Assembly: GCA_036227345.1 (NCBI GenBank)
Contig: CP109468.1
Coordinates: 3,472,001 to 3,536,000 of the forward strand
Direction of reading: 5' to 3'
Length of the DNA stretch: 64,000 bases
Origin: Streptomyces sp. NBC_01463
GTDB taxonomy: Bacteria; Actinomycetota; Actinomycetes; Streptomycetales; Streptomycetaceae
Below are positions 1-7,963 of the stretch, piece by piece. The translations under genes were made by a program, and so were the position numbers. Positions within the stretch are counted from its first letter, which is position 1. The number at the start of each line of letters is the position of its first letter. The notes beneath the pieces were generated by a model that saw only the letters and a program-made list of their open reading frames with translations, had not been told where the DNA came from and did not search any database.

Positions 1-512
1 CCGTCGGCGCGCACCGACTGCTTGAGGGTGCGGGTGCCGTAGAAGACGCCCGCCTCGGCGGGTCCGCTGATCGTGACCCGTCCGTCGTGGGTCCGCAGGG
101 TGTACGACTCCCTGCCGCCCCCGGCCTTCGGGGCCAGGGCGAGCTCGACGTCACCGGCCCGGGCCGGGACCTCGCCCCGGTAGTCGATCTTCAGCTCGCC
201 GGCGAGCAGCTTTCCTTCGTCGGCGAGCCCCTTGTCGCCCTCGCCGATCACCACGCCGCCGCTCTTCCCCGGCCGCCAGCCGGGGCCGCGGGCCGGGGTG
301 TGATCCCGTACGGCGGGGATGGTGCGGGGAGTCTTCGAGAGCGGGTAGCTCCGCGTCGGGGACGGCTCGGGGGACGCGGACGGTGACGACGACGAGGGGG
401 ACGTCTCCGAGCCGTTCCGGTGTTCGGTGCCGGAGTTGTCGCAGGCGGCGACGGTGACGGCCGCCGCGGCCACCGCCGTCACGGCCATGAGGGCGCCACG
501 TGAGGGTGCCAT
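1..512 (-). CDS. GH20 beta-N-acetylhexosaminidase lipoprotein, N-terminal part
   Basis: Runs off the left edge; about 170 codons are visible from an ATG at 512. The first 24 residues form a lipoprotein signal ending in the lipobox TVAAC, so the enzyme is probably anchored to the outer face of the membrane. A Ser/Pro/Glu-rich linker follows. The segment from about residue 75 to the edge (GWRPGKSGGVVIGEGDKGL, then SYTLRTHDGRVTISG and AGVFYGTRTLKQ) matches the N-terminal alpha/beta domain (GH20b) of bacterial chitobiases. The catalytic barrel with its Asp-Glu pair lies outside the window, so activity cannot be checked. Family role: release of GlcNAc from chitin or peptidoglycan oligosaccharides. 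Confidence 0.8.
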   Translation of the reverse strand, partial: MAPSRGALMAVTAVAAAAVTVAACDNSGTEHRNGSETSPSSSSPSASPEPSPTRSYPLSKTPRTIPAVRDHTPARGPGWRPGKSGGVVIGEGDKGLADEGKLLAGELKIDYRGEVPARAGDVELALAPKAGGGRESYTLRTHDGRVTISGPAEAGVFYGTRTLKQSVRAD

Positions 513-863
513 CGGTCAGAAACCTCCGGTTTCAGGGGGAAAGAGAGCAGAAGGACGATCAAACAGGCGAGATGGGGGAGATAGCCGGGCATTCTCCTCG
601 CCCATTCGTCCCTCAGGCATCGTGAAACTCTCCCGTCCGAGTGAAATTCGCGCATCCGTCGGACGGCCGTTGCCCCGCGTCGCTAGCTTTGAGGCACATT
701 CGTCTCTCCCTTCACCCTGCATCCGCCTGGTCTCTCCGGTCCCTCCCCACTCCAGGTTCACAGATGCCGTTGATTCGAGGAGCCCACGCTGTCCAGGTCC
801 AGCGAGTCCCACGCCGGCCTCCCCGAGCAGCCGCACCGGTCCGCCCGGCGCACCGCCGTACCC
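513..863. other. intergenic region
   Basis: Divergent upstream regions of the hexosaminidase and OHCU decarboxylase genes. I see no gene here. A TGGTCTCTCCGGTCC stretch near 730 only weakly resembles half of a DasR site and I do not call it. Confidence 0.5.
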
Positions 864-1361
864 GTGCAGAGCTGCGGATCCGCGCCCGGCCGGACGGCCC
901 CCTGCGCTCTGCGGTCCTTCAACACCGTGCCCGCCGCCGAGGCCGAGGCCGCCCTGCTGGAGTGCTTCGGCAGCCACCGCTGGGCGAAGCGGCTGGCCGC
1001 CCACCGCCCCTATCCGGACCTGGACGCCCTGCTCGCCGCCGCCGACGAGGCGGGCTACGACCTCTCCCCCACCGACCGCTCCGAGGCGCTGGCCGCCGAG
1101 GTCTCCCCGGGGCTGCACCCGGACGCGCCGCACTCCGCCCACCTGGCGCTGGCCGCCGCGCACGCCGCGTACGAATGCAAGTTCGGTCATGTCTTCGTGA
1201 TCTGCCTGGACGGCGTCCTGCCCGCCGAGCACCCCGATCAGGTGCTGGCCGGCATCCGGGCCCGGCTGGCGCACGACGTCGAACAGGAGCGCGTGGTGAC
1301 GGCCGACGAGATGCGGCGACTCGCCCGGGGCCGCATCATCGAGCTGGTATCGAGTCAGTAA
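864..1361 (+). CDS. uraD: 2-oxo-4-hydroxy-4-carboxy-5-ureidoimidazoline decarboxylase
   Basis: OHCU decarboxylase, which turns OHCU into S-allantoin in urate breakdown in the cytoplasm. Family signs are the opening RSFN segment, the W-AKRLAAHRPYPDLDALLAAA stretch, the LHPD histidine region (about residue 83) and the C-terminal YECKFGHVFVICLDG strand, equivalent to the family's YE-RFG-PFV motif. Length 165 aa is normal. The start is uncertain: an in-frame stop at 771-773 and the absence of ATG, GTG or TTG before 864 leave this GTG as the first usual start, with no clear ribosome site. The gene sits alone in front of sdhC, with no other ureide genes visible. Confidence 0.72.
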   Translation: MQSCGSAPGRTAPCALRSFNTVPAAEAEAALLECFGSHRWAKRLAAHRPYPDLDALLAAADEAGYDLSPTDRSEALAAEVSPGLHPDAPHSAHLALAAAHAAYECKFGHVFVICLDGVLPAEHPDQVLAGIRARLAHDVEQERVVTADEMRRLARGRIIELVSSQ

Positions 1362-1603
1362 CGGGTTGGCGGCGGGCCCCGGTGCGCCGATTCCCCGTCA
1401 CAAGCGGGGGAACGGGCCCGTCGGAGCCTGTCCATAGCCCGTCCGTGCCTGATTCATTGCCACTTTGATCACACCAGAGGCCCCGGCGCGATCGAACCGA
1501 CAAACCGTCGCTACGATGGCCGGGGCCGGTGGACCGTACCCGGCCGGGTCAGACCGACAGTCAAGCCGGCCGACCCCAATCCCCGCTCCCGGAGGGTTCT
1601 TCC

Positions 1604-1984
1604 GTGCCGGCTGGAACGCTGTACCGCGGCCGGGAAGGCATGTGGTCCTGGGTGGCTCATCGAGTCACCGGTGTCCTCATTTTCTTCTTCCTGTTCGTAC
1701 ATGTCCTGGACACCGCACTCGTCCGCGTCTCCCCCGAGGCCTACGACGACGTCGTGTCCACGTACAAGACGCCGATCGTCGCGCTCCTCGAATACGGCCT
1801 GGTGGCCGCGATTCTCTTCCACGCGCTGAACGGTCTGCGCATCGTCGCCGTGGACTTCTGGGCCAAGGGCCCGCGCGTTCAGAAGCAGATGCTCTGGACC
1901 GTGCTGGGCATCTGGATCGTGCTGATGGTCGGGGCCCTGTACCCCGTCCTCGGTCACGCCGTACGCGAAGTATTCGGGAGCTGA
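1604..1984 (+). CDS. sdhC: succinate dehydrogenase cytochrome b556 subunit
   Basis: First gene of sdhCDAB. It encodes a 126-aa membrane anchor with three hydrophobic helices (about residues 25-45, 60-80 and 100-120) and the family segment WSWVAHRVTGVLIFFFLFVH, which carries likely haem-ligand histidines. The GTG at 1604 is chosen because GGAGGG at 1591-1596 lies 7 bases upstream and the protein then begins like other actinobacterial SdhC proteins (PAGTLYRGREGMWSW); an earlier in-frame start at 1529 adds a non-conserved tail. SdhC and SdhD bind haem and menaquinone and hold SdhAB on the membrane. A TACGAT at 1512-1517 may be the -10 of the operon. Confidence 0.93.
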   Translation: MPAGTLYRGREGMWSWVAHRVTGVLIFFFLFVHVLDTALVRVSPEAYDDVVSTYKTPIVALLEYGLVAAILFHALNGLRIVAVDFWAKGPRVQKQMLWTVLGIWIVLMVGALYPVLGHAVREVFGS

Positions 1985-1989
1985 GGCCA

Positions 1990-2463
1990 ATGTCCACCGA
2001 GACTTCCGCGATCGGCGCCGTCGAGGGCGGCGCTCTGTACGACGTCGACAACCCGGCGCCCGTGATCGAGCCGCCGCGCAAGCGGACCGGCAAGACCCCC
2101 AAGGGCTCCCGCACCAACTTCGAGATGTACGCCTGGCTCTTCATGCGCCTGTCGGGCATCGTGCTGGTCGTCCTGGTCCTGGGCCACCTGCTGATCCAGC
2201 TGGTGCTGGACGGCGGCGTCTCCAAGATCGGCTTCGCCTTCGTGGCGGGCCGCTGGGCCTCGCCGTTCTGGCAGGTCTGGGACCTGGCGATGCTGTGGCT
2301 CGCCATGCTGCACGGCGCCAACGGTCTCCGTACGGTCATCAACGACTACGCCGAACGGGACAACACCCGATTCTGGCTGAAGATGCTGCTGTACACCGCA
2401 ACGGTGTTCACCGTCCTGCTGGGCACGCTGGTGATCTTCACCTTCGACCCGAACATCCGCTAG
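1990..2463 (+). CDS. sdhD: succinate dehydrogenase hydrophobic membrane anchor subunit
   Basis: 157-aa second membrane anchor of complex II, starting 5 bases after the sdhC stop. About 45 hydrophilic residues precede three membrane helices. The conserved RLSGIVLVVLVLGHLLIQLV and LHGANGLRTVINDY segments supply the expected haem/quinone-side histidines. The ATG was chosen because GAGG lies just upstream within the sdhC stop region and the following MSTETSA start is typical of streptomycete SdhD. Confidence 0.92.
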   Translation: MSTETSAIGAVEGGALYDVDNPAPVIEPPRKRTGKTPKGSRTNFEMYAWLFMRLSGIVLVVLVLGHLLIQLVLDGGVSKIGFAFVAGRWASPFWQVWDLAMLWLAMLHGANGLRTVINDYAERDNTRFWLKMLLYTATVFTVLLGTLVIFTFDPNIR

Positions 2464-2493
2464 GCGCCGGGCCCGAAGGACCAGAGGTAAACC

Positions 2494-4248
2494 ATGCAGA
2501 TCCACACGTACGACACCGTCATCGTCGGCGCCGGCGGCGCCGGCATGCGCGCGGCCATCGAGTCGACCAAGCGCAGCCGCACCGCCGTGCTGACCAAGCT
2601 CTACCCCACCCGCTCCCACACGGGCGCCGCGCAGGGCGGCATGGCCGCCGCGCTCGCCAACGTGGAAGAGGACAACTGGGAGTGGCACACCTTCGACACG
2701 ATCAAGGGCGGTGACTACCTGGTCGACCAGGACGCCGCCGAGATCCTGGCGAAGGAGGCCATCGACGCCGTTCTCGACCTGGAGAAGATGGGCCTGCCGT
2801 TCGGCCGTACGCCCGAGGGCAAGATCGACCAGCGCCGCTTCGGCGGTCACTCCCGCAACCACGGCGAGGCCCCGGTCCGTCGCGCCTGTTACTCGGGCGA
2901 CCGCACCGGCCACATGATCCTCCAGACGCTGTACCAGAACTGCGTCAAGGAGGGCGTGGAGTTCTTCAACGAGTTCTACGTCCTGGACCAGCTGGTCGTC
3001 GAGGAGGACGGCGTCAAGAAGTCCGCCGGCGTCGTCGCCTACGAGCTGGCCACCGGCGAGATCCACGTCTTCCGGGCGAAGTCGGTCATCTACGCCTCGG
3101 GCGGCACCGGCAAGTTCTTCAAGGTGACGTCGAACGCGCACACCCTGACCGGTGACGGCCAGGCCGCCTGCTACCGCCGGGGTCTGCCGCTGGAGGACAT
3201 GGAGTTCTTCCAGTTCCACCCGACCGGCATCTGGCGCATGGGCATCCTGCTGACGGAGGGCGCCCGCGGTGAGGGCGGCATCCTCCGCAACAAGGACGGC
3301 GAGCGCTTCATGGAGAAGTACGCGCCCGTCATGAAGGACCTCGCGTCCCGTGACGTCGTGTCCCGCTCCATCTACACCGAGATCCGTGAGGGCCGCGGCT
3401 GCGGTCCCGAGGGCGACCACGTCTACCTCGACCTGACGCACCTGCCGCCGGAGCAGCTGGACGCCAAGCTCCCGGACATCACGGAGTTCGCGCGTACGTA
3501 CCTCGGTATCGAGCCCTACACGGACCCGATCCCGATCCAGCCGACCGCGCACTACGCCATGGGCGGCATCCCGACCAACGTCGAGGGCGAGGTGCTGGCC
3601 GACAACACCACCGTCGTCCCGGGCCTGTACGCCGCCGGCGAGGTCGCCTGTGTCTCCGTCCACGGCGCCAACCGCCTCGGCACCAACTCGCTGCTCGACA
3701 TCAACGTCTTCGGACGCCGGTCGGGCATCGCCGCCGCCGAGTACGCCGCGAAGAACGACCTCGTCGAGCTTCCCGAGAACCCGGCGCAGACGGTCATCGA
3801 CCAGGTCGAGCGGCTGCGCGACTCCACGGGCACGGAGCGCGTCGCCGCGATCCGCCTGGAGCTGCAGGAGTGCATGGACGCCAACGTGATGGTGTTCCGC
3901 ACCGAGCAGACGATCAAGACCGCGGTCGACAAGATCGCGGAGCTGCGCGAGCGCTACCTCGACGTGTCGATCCAGGACAAGGGCAAGCGGTTCAACACGG
4001 ACCTGCTGGAGGCCATCGAGCTGGGCAACCTGCTCGACCTCGCCGAGGTCATGGCGACGTCGGCGCTGGCGCGCAAGGAGTCCCGCGGCGGTCACTACCG
4101 CGAGGACTACCCGAACCGCGACGACGTCAACTTCATGCGCCACACCATGGCGTACCGCGAGGTCGCCGACGACGGCACCGAGTCGATCCGGCTGGACTAC
4201 AAGCCGGTCGTCCAGACCCGCTACCAGCCGATGGAGCGTAAGTACTGA
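2494..4248 (+). CDS. sdhA: succinate dehydrogenase flavoprotein subunit
   Basis: 584-aa catalytic subunit that oxidises succinate to fumarate at covalently bound FAD, on the inner face of the membrane. Visible features are the N-terminal dinucleotide fold VIVGAGGAGMRAA, the FAD-attachment motif SHTGAAQGG (His about residue 42), the capping domain with FHPTGI and EGARGEGG, and the C-terminal NRLGTNSLLD and helical domain. Full length. AGAGG sits 8 bases before the ATG. The TGA stop overlaps the sdhB start by one base, so SdhA and SdhB are translationally coupled. Confidence 0.97.
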   Translation: MQIHTYDTVIVGAGGAGMRAAIESTKRSRTAVLTKLYPTRSHTGAAQGGMAAALANVEEDNWEWHTFDTIKGGDYLVDQDAAEILAKEAIDAVLDLEKMGLPFGRTPEGKIDQRRFGGHSRNHGEAPVRRACYSGDRTGHMILQTLYQNCVKEGVEFFNEFYVLDQLVVEEDGVKKSAGVVAYELATGEIHVFRAKSVIYASGGTGKFFKVTSNAHTLTGDGQAACYRRGLPLEDMEFFQFHPTGIWRMGILLTEGARGEGGILRNKDGERFMEKYAPVMKDLASRDVVSRSIYTEIREGRGCGPEGDHVYLDLTHLPPEQLDAKLPDITEFARTYLGIEPYTDPIPIQPTAHYAMGGIPTNVEGEVLADNTTVVPGLYAAGEVACVSVHGANRLGTNSLLDINVFGRRSGIAAAEYAAKNDLVELPENPAQTVIDQVERLRDSTGTERVAAIRLELQECMDANVMVFRTEQTIKTAVDKIAELRERYLDVSIQDKGKRFNTDLLEAIELGNLLDLAEVMATSALARKESRGGHYREDYPNRDDVNFMRHTMAYREVADDGTESIRLDYKPVVQTRYQPMERKY

Positions 4249-5024
4249 TGGCTACCCCCACCCTGGAAAAGGCCGACAAGGCTCCCGAGCCCGAGGCCGG
4301 CTTCGCCGACTCGCCGTACATCACGGCGACCTTCCGTATCCGGCGGTTCAACCCCGAGGTCTCCGACGAGGCCCAGTGGCAGGACTTCCAGATCGAGATC
4401 GACCCGAAGGAGCGTGTACTCGACGCCCTTCACAAGATCAAGTGGGAGACCGACGGCACGCTGACGTTCCGCCGCTCGTGCGCGCACGGCATCTGCGGTT
4501 CGGACGCGATGCGGATCAACGGCAAGAACCGGCTCGCCTGCAAGACGCTGATCAAGGACCTGAGCCCGGAGAAGCCGATCACGATCGAGGCCATCAAGGG
4601 CCTCACGGTCCTCAAGGACCTCGTGGTCGACATGGACCCGTTCTTCCAGGCCTACCGCGACGTCATGCCCTTCCTCATCACCAAGGGGAACGAGCCGACC
4701 CGCGAGCGTCTGCAGTCCCCCGAGGACCGCGAGCGCTTCGACGACACCACCAAGTGCATCCTGTGCGCCGCGTGCACGTCCTCGTGCCCGGTGTTCTGGA
4801 ACGACGGCCAGTACTTCGGCCCGGCGGCGATCGTCAACGCGCACCGCTTCATCTTCGACTCGCGCGACGAGGGCGGCGAGCAGCGCCTGGAGATCCTCAA
4901 CGACCGTGACGGTGTGTGGCGTTGCCGCACCACCTTCAACTGCACGGACGCCTGCCCGCGTGGCATCGAGGTCACCAAGGCGATCCAGGAGGTCAAGCGC
5001 GCGCTGATCACGCGTCGCTTCTGA
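4248..5024 (+). CDS. sdhB: succinate dehydrogenase iron-sulfur subunit
   Basis: 258-aa electron-transfer subunit that passes electrons from FAD to quinone. All three cluster motifs are present: CAHGICGSD...C (2Fe-2S, about residues 77-98), CILCAACTSSCP (4Fe-4S with 3Fe-4S, about 168-179) and CTDACPRG (about 226). Its ATG overlaps the sdhA stop (TGATG). It ends the operon; a strong hairpin follows within 20 bases. Confidence 0.97.
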   Translation: MATPTLEKADKAPEPEAGFADSPYITATFRIRRFNPEVSDEAQWQDFQIEIDPKERVLDALHKIKWETDGTLTFRRSCAHGICGSDAMRINGKNRLACKTLIKDLSPEKPITIEAIKGLTVLKDLVVDMDPFFQAYRDVMPFLITKGNEPTRERLQSPEDRERFDDTTKCILCAACTSSCPVFWNDGQYFGPAAIVNAHRFIFDSRDEGGEQRLEILNDRDGVWRCRTTFNCTDACPRGIEVTKAIQEVKRALITRRF

Positions 5025-5042
5025 TCCGCCCGGCATGACCCG

Positions 5043-5087
5043 AGAGGCCCCGTCCTCCGCAGGAACACTGTGGAGGACGGGGCCTCT
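5043..5087 (+). terminator. terminator after sdhCDAB
   Basis: A perfect 16-bp inverted repeat (5043-5058 with 5072-5087) with a 13-base loop begins 18 bases after the sdhB stop. There is no U tract, as is usual in streptomycetes. It lies between sdhB and the convergent marR gene and can serve both. Confidence 0.8.
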
Positions 5088-5131
5088 GCCGTACGCGGGG
5101 TGCCCGACGCCCCTCGCGGGCGCGGGCCCGC

Positions 5132-5641
5132 TCAGTCCCAGTCCGCCCCGCCCTTGTGCTCCGCGACGACCATGATGCGCCGCAGCATGTCGTTGAGCAG
5201 GGCGCGTTCGTCCTTGGCGAGGACGCCCAGCAGGCGCTCCTCCTCGTGGCCGAGGAAATCCATCGCGCCGATCCAGGTGGAGCGGCCCTCGTCGGTCAGC
5301 TCCACGTCGACCCGCCGCCGGTCGGTGGTGGAGGGGGTGCGGCGGACGAATCCGCGGCGCTCCAGGGCGTCGAGCCGGCCGGTGACGGAGGCCGGTGCGA
5401 GGTCGAGATCGGCGGCCAGCTCGGAGGGGGCCGCCTTGCCGCCGCGGCCGGCCAGCTTGTGGAGGGTGTCGAACTCCTGCCGGTCCAGGTCGAAGTCGAC
5501 CAGGGACTGTTCGCGCACCCGGCGCAGATGGACGGAGAGCTTCTTCATCCGGGTCACCGCACCCTCGACATCGGGGTCGAGTTCGGGAAGTACCGGCTTC
5601 CACCGCTCCACGTGGCCGTCGGTCCAGTCGCGTTGCTGCAT
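5132..5641 (-). CDS. MarR-family transcriptional regulator
   Basis: 169-aa winged-helix regulator. The helix-turn-helix and wing are clear in the middle: APSELAADLDLAPASVTGRLDALERRGFV, then the basic wing DRRRVDVELTDEGR. N- and C-terminal helices should form the dimer. The ATG at 5641 (MQQRDW) is chosen over an upstream start at 5737, because the longer form would run through the operator region. It is divergent from an MFS exporter. Two palindromes between the genes cover the exporter promoter (see 5689-5722), so it probably represses the exporter and itself until a small-molecule ligand binds; the ligand is unknown. Confidence 0.88.
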   Translation of the reverse strand: MQQRDWTDGHVERWKPVLPELDPDVEGAVTRMKKLSVHLRRVREQSLVDFDLDRQEFDTLHKLAGRGGKAAPSELAADLDLAPASVTGRLDALERRGFVRRTPSTTDRRRVDVELTDEGRSTWIGAMDFLGHEEERLLGVLAKDERALLNDMLRRIMVVAEHKGGADWD

Positions 5642-5688
5642 GGGCCACAGCCTACGCCCGGCCCCAACTTCCTTTCGGAGTCGCATAT

Positions 5689-5722
5689 TTCGTTGACGAA
5701 TACTTCGGTACCGAAATAGATT
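5689..5722 (+). promoter_or_regulatory. MarR operator pair over a leaderless MFS promoter
   Basis: TTCGTTGACGAA (5689-5700) and the perfect palindrome TTCGGTACCGAA (5704-5715) share the form TTCG-N4-CGAA and lie 15 bases apart. They overlay a candidate promoter, TTGACG (5693-5698), 18-bp spacer, TAGATT (5717-5722). The MFS ATG is only 6 bases after the -10 and has no ribosome site, so the mRNA is probably leaderless. The layout is what a repressor such as the adjacent MarR would need. Confidence 0.65.
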
Positions 5723-5728
5723 CCCCGC

Positions 5729-6955
5729 ATGTCTCACCCCTTGCGCACCCGTTCGTTCCGCCTGCTCTTCGTCGGACGCAGCCTGTCCCTGCTCGGTGAC
5801 GCCGCGATCCCCGCCGCCCTCACCCTCGCCGTCTATCTGGCCACCGGCTCGACCGGGGCGCTCGCCCTGGTGCTCGCCTGCGCGATGGTGCCGAAGCTGC
5901 TCCTGCTGCCGCTCGGCGGCGTGGTGGGCGACCGCTTCAACGCCCGTACGGTCGCGCTGACCACCGACCTCGTCCGGTGCGTCAGCCAGCTCTTCGTCGG
6001 CGCCGAACTGCTCTCCGGCACCCCGGCGCTCTGGCAGATCGCCGTGGCCGAGGCCATCGGCGGCGCCGCCGGCGCCTTCTCGATGCCGACCGTCTCACCC
6101 CTGATCCGCGGCACGGTGGCGGAGTCCGGGCTGCTGCGCGCCAACTCCCTGATGGCGGTGACCGGCAGCGCGACCCGGATCGGCGGCCCGGCCGTCGCCG
6201 GAGCGCTGGTCCTCACCGCGGGGCCCGGCTGGGCCTTCGTCCTCGACGGCCTCACCTTCGCGGTGAGTGCCGCGCTGCTGGCCGCAATCGAGGTCCGGCA
6301 CGTCCCCATCCCGCGGCGCTCCCTGATCGCCGACCTCAAGGAGGGCTGGGGCGAGGTCCGGGGCCGCGACTGGTACTGGACGAGCCTGATCGCCCACGCC
6401 GCCTGGAACGGCGCGGCGGCCGTCCTGATGACGGTGGGCCCGGCGCTCTTCCTGCGCGACCTGGGCGGCAAGGGCGTCTGGGTCGCCTTCCTCCAGACCG
6501 GGGCCGTCGGATTGCTGCTCGGCTCCCTGGTGGCCGGCCGGGCCCGGCCGCGCCGCCCGGTCCTGTTCGCCAACCTGGGCGGCGCCCTCTACGCGCTCCC
6601 GCTCTGCCTGCTGGCCGCCCACGCCCCCGTCGCCGTGTCCCTCGTCGCGTACGGGATCGCCCTGGCCGGACTCGGCTTCCTCAACCCCGTCTGGGAGACC
6701 GCGGTCCAGTCCGCCGTACCCGCCCACGCGCTCGCCCGGGTGACCTCGTACGACTGGCTGCTCTCACTGGGCGCGATGCCGCTGGGCTACGCCCTGGCGC
6801 CGCTCGCGGCCTCCGCCTGGGGCGCCGAAGTCCCGCTCGCGGCAGCGGGCCTGACGGTCGGCGCCGCCTGCCTGGCGACGGCCGCCGTGCCGGGCGTACG
6901 CCGCTTCGGAGTGCCGTCCGACGCCGTGACGCGGGCCACCCGAGCCTCGGCTTGA
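5729..6955 (+). CDS. MFS transporter (MFS_3 / enterobactin-exporter-like)
   Basis: 408-aa integral membrane protein with about 12 hydrophobic segments. The loop motif GGVVGDRFNARTV between helices 2 and 3 is the major-facilitator signature, and the overall pattern (RSFRLLFVGRSLSLLGDA at the start, RANSLMAVTGSATRIGGPAVAG mid-protein) is that of MFS_3 drug or siderophore exporters. Divergent from marR, which suggests an efflux pump induced by its substrate. The stop codon lies inside the first palindrome of the next operon's control region. Confidence 0.88.
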   Translation: MSHPLRTRSFRLLFVGRSLSLLGDAAIPAALTLAVYLATGSTGALALVLACAMVPKLLLLPLGGVVGDRFNARTVALTTDLVRCVSQLFVGAELLSGTPALWQIAVAEAIGGAAGAFSMPTVSPLIRGTVAESGLLRANSLMAVTGSATRIGGPAVAGALVLTAGPGWAFVLDGLTFAVSAALLAAIEVRHVPIPRRSLIADLKEGWGEVRGRDWYWTSLIAHAAWNGAAAVLMTVGPALFLRDLGGKGVWVAFLQTGAVGLLLGSLVAGRARPRRPVLFANLGGALYALPLCLLAAHAPVAVSLVAYGIALAGLGFLNPVWETAVQSAVPAHALARVTSYDWLLSLGAMPLGYALAPLAASAWGAEVPLAAAGLTVGAACLATAAVPGVRRFGVPSDAVTRATRASA

Positions 6956-7009
6956 ACATGTTCAAAGAGGGGTCTACAGTCCACGACAACAGCATTTGAA
7001 CGCGTTCAA
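6952..7009 (+). promoter_or_regulatory. two TetR-type operators around the 7.0-8.7 kb operon promoter
   Basis: Two perfect 14-bp palindromes of the form TTGAAC-NN-GTTCAA: 6952-6965 (AT centre) and 6996-7009 (CG centre). The first half of the upstream palindrome is also a -35 (TTGAAC, 6952-6957), followed after 17 bp by TACAGT (6975-6980). The second palindrome sits just after the expected transcription start. This is a repression layout. The likely ligand-controlled repressor is the TetR protein encoded last in the operon. Confidence 0.72.
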
Positions 7010-7022
7010 GGGAGGGTGGGGC

Positions 7023-7454
7023 ATGGACCTCACTGTTGTCGCGTACGTCATCTATCTGCTCATCAGCGTGGCGCTCACGGTCTGGGTCGCCCGGACACTG
7101 AGCCGCAACGGCAGGGTCTTCCTCGCCGATGTGCTGCACGGGAACGAGAAGCTCGCCGACGCGGTCAACCACCTGCTGGTGGTGGGCTTCTACCTGGTCA
7201 ACCTGGGCTTCGTGACGCTCTACCTGAAGAACTCCGACGGCGTCGCCGACGCCCGCGAGCTCTTCGAGGCCCTGTCGGTCAAGGTCGGCGTCGTCCTGCT
7301 CGTCCTCGGCGTCCTGCACCTGGGCAACGTCTACGTCCTCAACCGGATCCGCCGCCGCGGCCTGATGGAGCGCGAGCAGACCCCGCCCGTCGCACCGCAG
7401 GGCTGGACCGGTCCGAACCCGGGTCCGTGGGCCGCTCCCGCCCCCAGGGCGTGA
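7023..7454 (+). CDS. small integral membrane protein of a TetR-controlled operon
   Basis: 143-aa protein with three clear membrane helices (about residues 5-25, 48-70, 85-108) and a Pro/Gly-rich cytoplasmic tail. I do not recognise a named family. The ATG follows a strong GGGAGGGTGGGG ribosome site. It is the first gene after the paired palindromes and lies 9 bases before a DCC-family thioredoxin-like gene, so it probably acts with it, but no function can be assigned. Confidence 0.75.
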   Translation: MDLTVVAYVIYLLISVALTVWVARTLSRNGRVFLADVLHGNEKLADAVNHLLVVGFYLVNLGFVTLYLKNSDGVADARELFEALSVKVGVVLLVLGVLHLGNVYVLNRIRRRGLMEREQTPPVAPQGWTGPNPGPWAAPAPRA

Positions 7455-7463
7455 GGACGGGTC

Positions 7464-7937
7464 ATGGCGCACCGCACCGCTGGAGAGCGGCTGTCCGTCG
7501 AACGGCTCACCGTGCTCTACGACGCACAGTGCTCGCTCTGCGTCCATCTGCGCCACTGGCTGACGAACCAGCGTCAGCTGGTCCCGCTCGACCTGGTGCC
7601 GGCGGACTCCGCCGAGGCGCACCGCCGCTTCCCCGGCCTCGACCACTCCTCGACTCTCACGGAGATCACGGTGATCGGTGACCGGGGGCAGATCTACCGC
7701 GGAACCTCCGCGTGGATCGTCTGCCTCTGGGCACTGGCCGAGCACCGGCCGCGGGCCCACTGGCTGACCACCCCGGCCGGCCGTCCGTTCGCCCGGGCGA
7801 CCGTCCTCGCCGCCGCCAAGTACCGCTCGCTCACGGCCGCGCCCTGCCGAACGGACGGCGGCGGCGACGGGGACGGCAGCGGGGACGAGGGCACGGACGG
7901 TGCGTGCGCGGTGCGGGGCCCCGGCCCGGGAACGTAG
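7464..7937 (+). CDS. DCC-family (DUF393) thiol-disulfide oxidoreductase-like protein
   Basis: 157-aa protein. LTVLYDAQCSLCVHL contains the DxxCxxC motif that names the DCC family (about residues 21-27), a thioredoxin-fold group predicted to exchange disulfides. The body (PLDLVPADS, RGTSAWIVCLWAL) fits the family. The C-terminal 30 residues are Gly/Asp-rich and unconserved. It is second in the TetR-controlled operon. Substrate unknown. Confidence 0.82.
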   Translation: MAHRTAGERLSVERLTVLYDAQCSLCVHLRHWLTNQRQLVPLDLVPADSAEAHRRFPGLDHSSTLTEITVIGDRGQIYRGTSAWIVCLWALAEHRPRAHWLTTPAGRPFARATVLAAAKYRSLTAAPCRTDGGGDGDGSGDEGTDGACAVRGPGPGT

Positions 7938-7963
7938 CCGTCCCGGATACCCTCGGGACCGTG

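Noticed and set aside
725..745. Possible DasR site near the hexosaminidase gene
   Set aside because: Only the TGGTCT half is present; the AGACCA half is missing.
1954..4143. 729-codon open frame antisense to sdhD/sdhA
   Set aside because: A shadow of high-G+C codon bias; repetitive Val/Arg/Gly/Asp composition, no domain, and it lies opposite well-identified genes.
6952..7009. GAAC...GTTC palindromes as LexA (SOS) boxes
   Set aside because: The actinobacterial SOS box has 4 bases between GAAC and GTTC; here there are 2 in both copies, and the genes are not repair genes.
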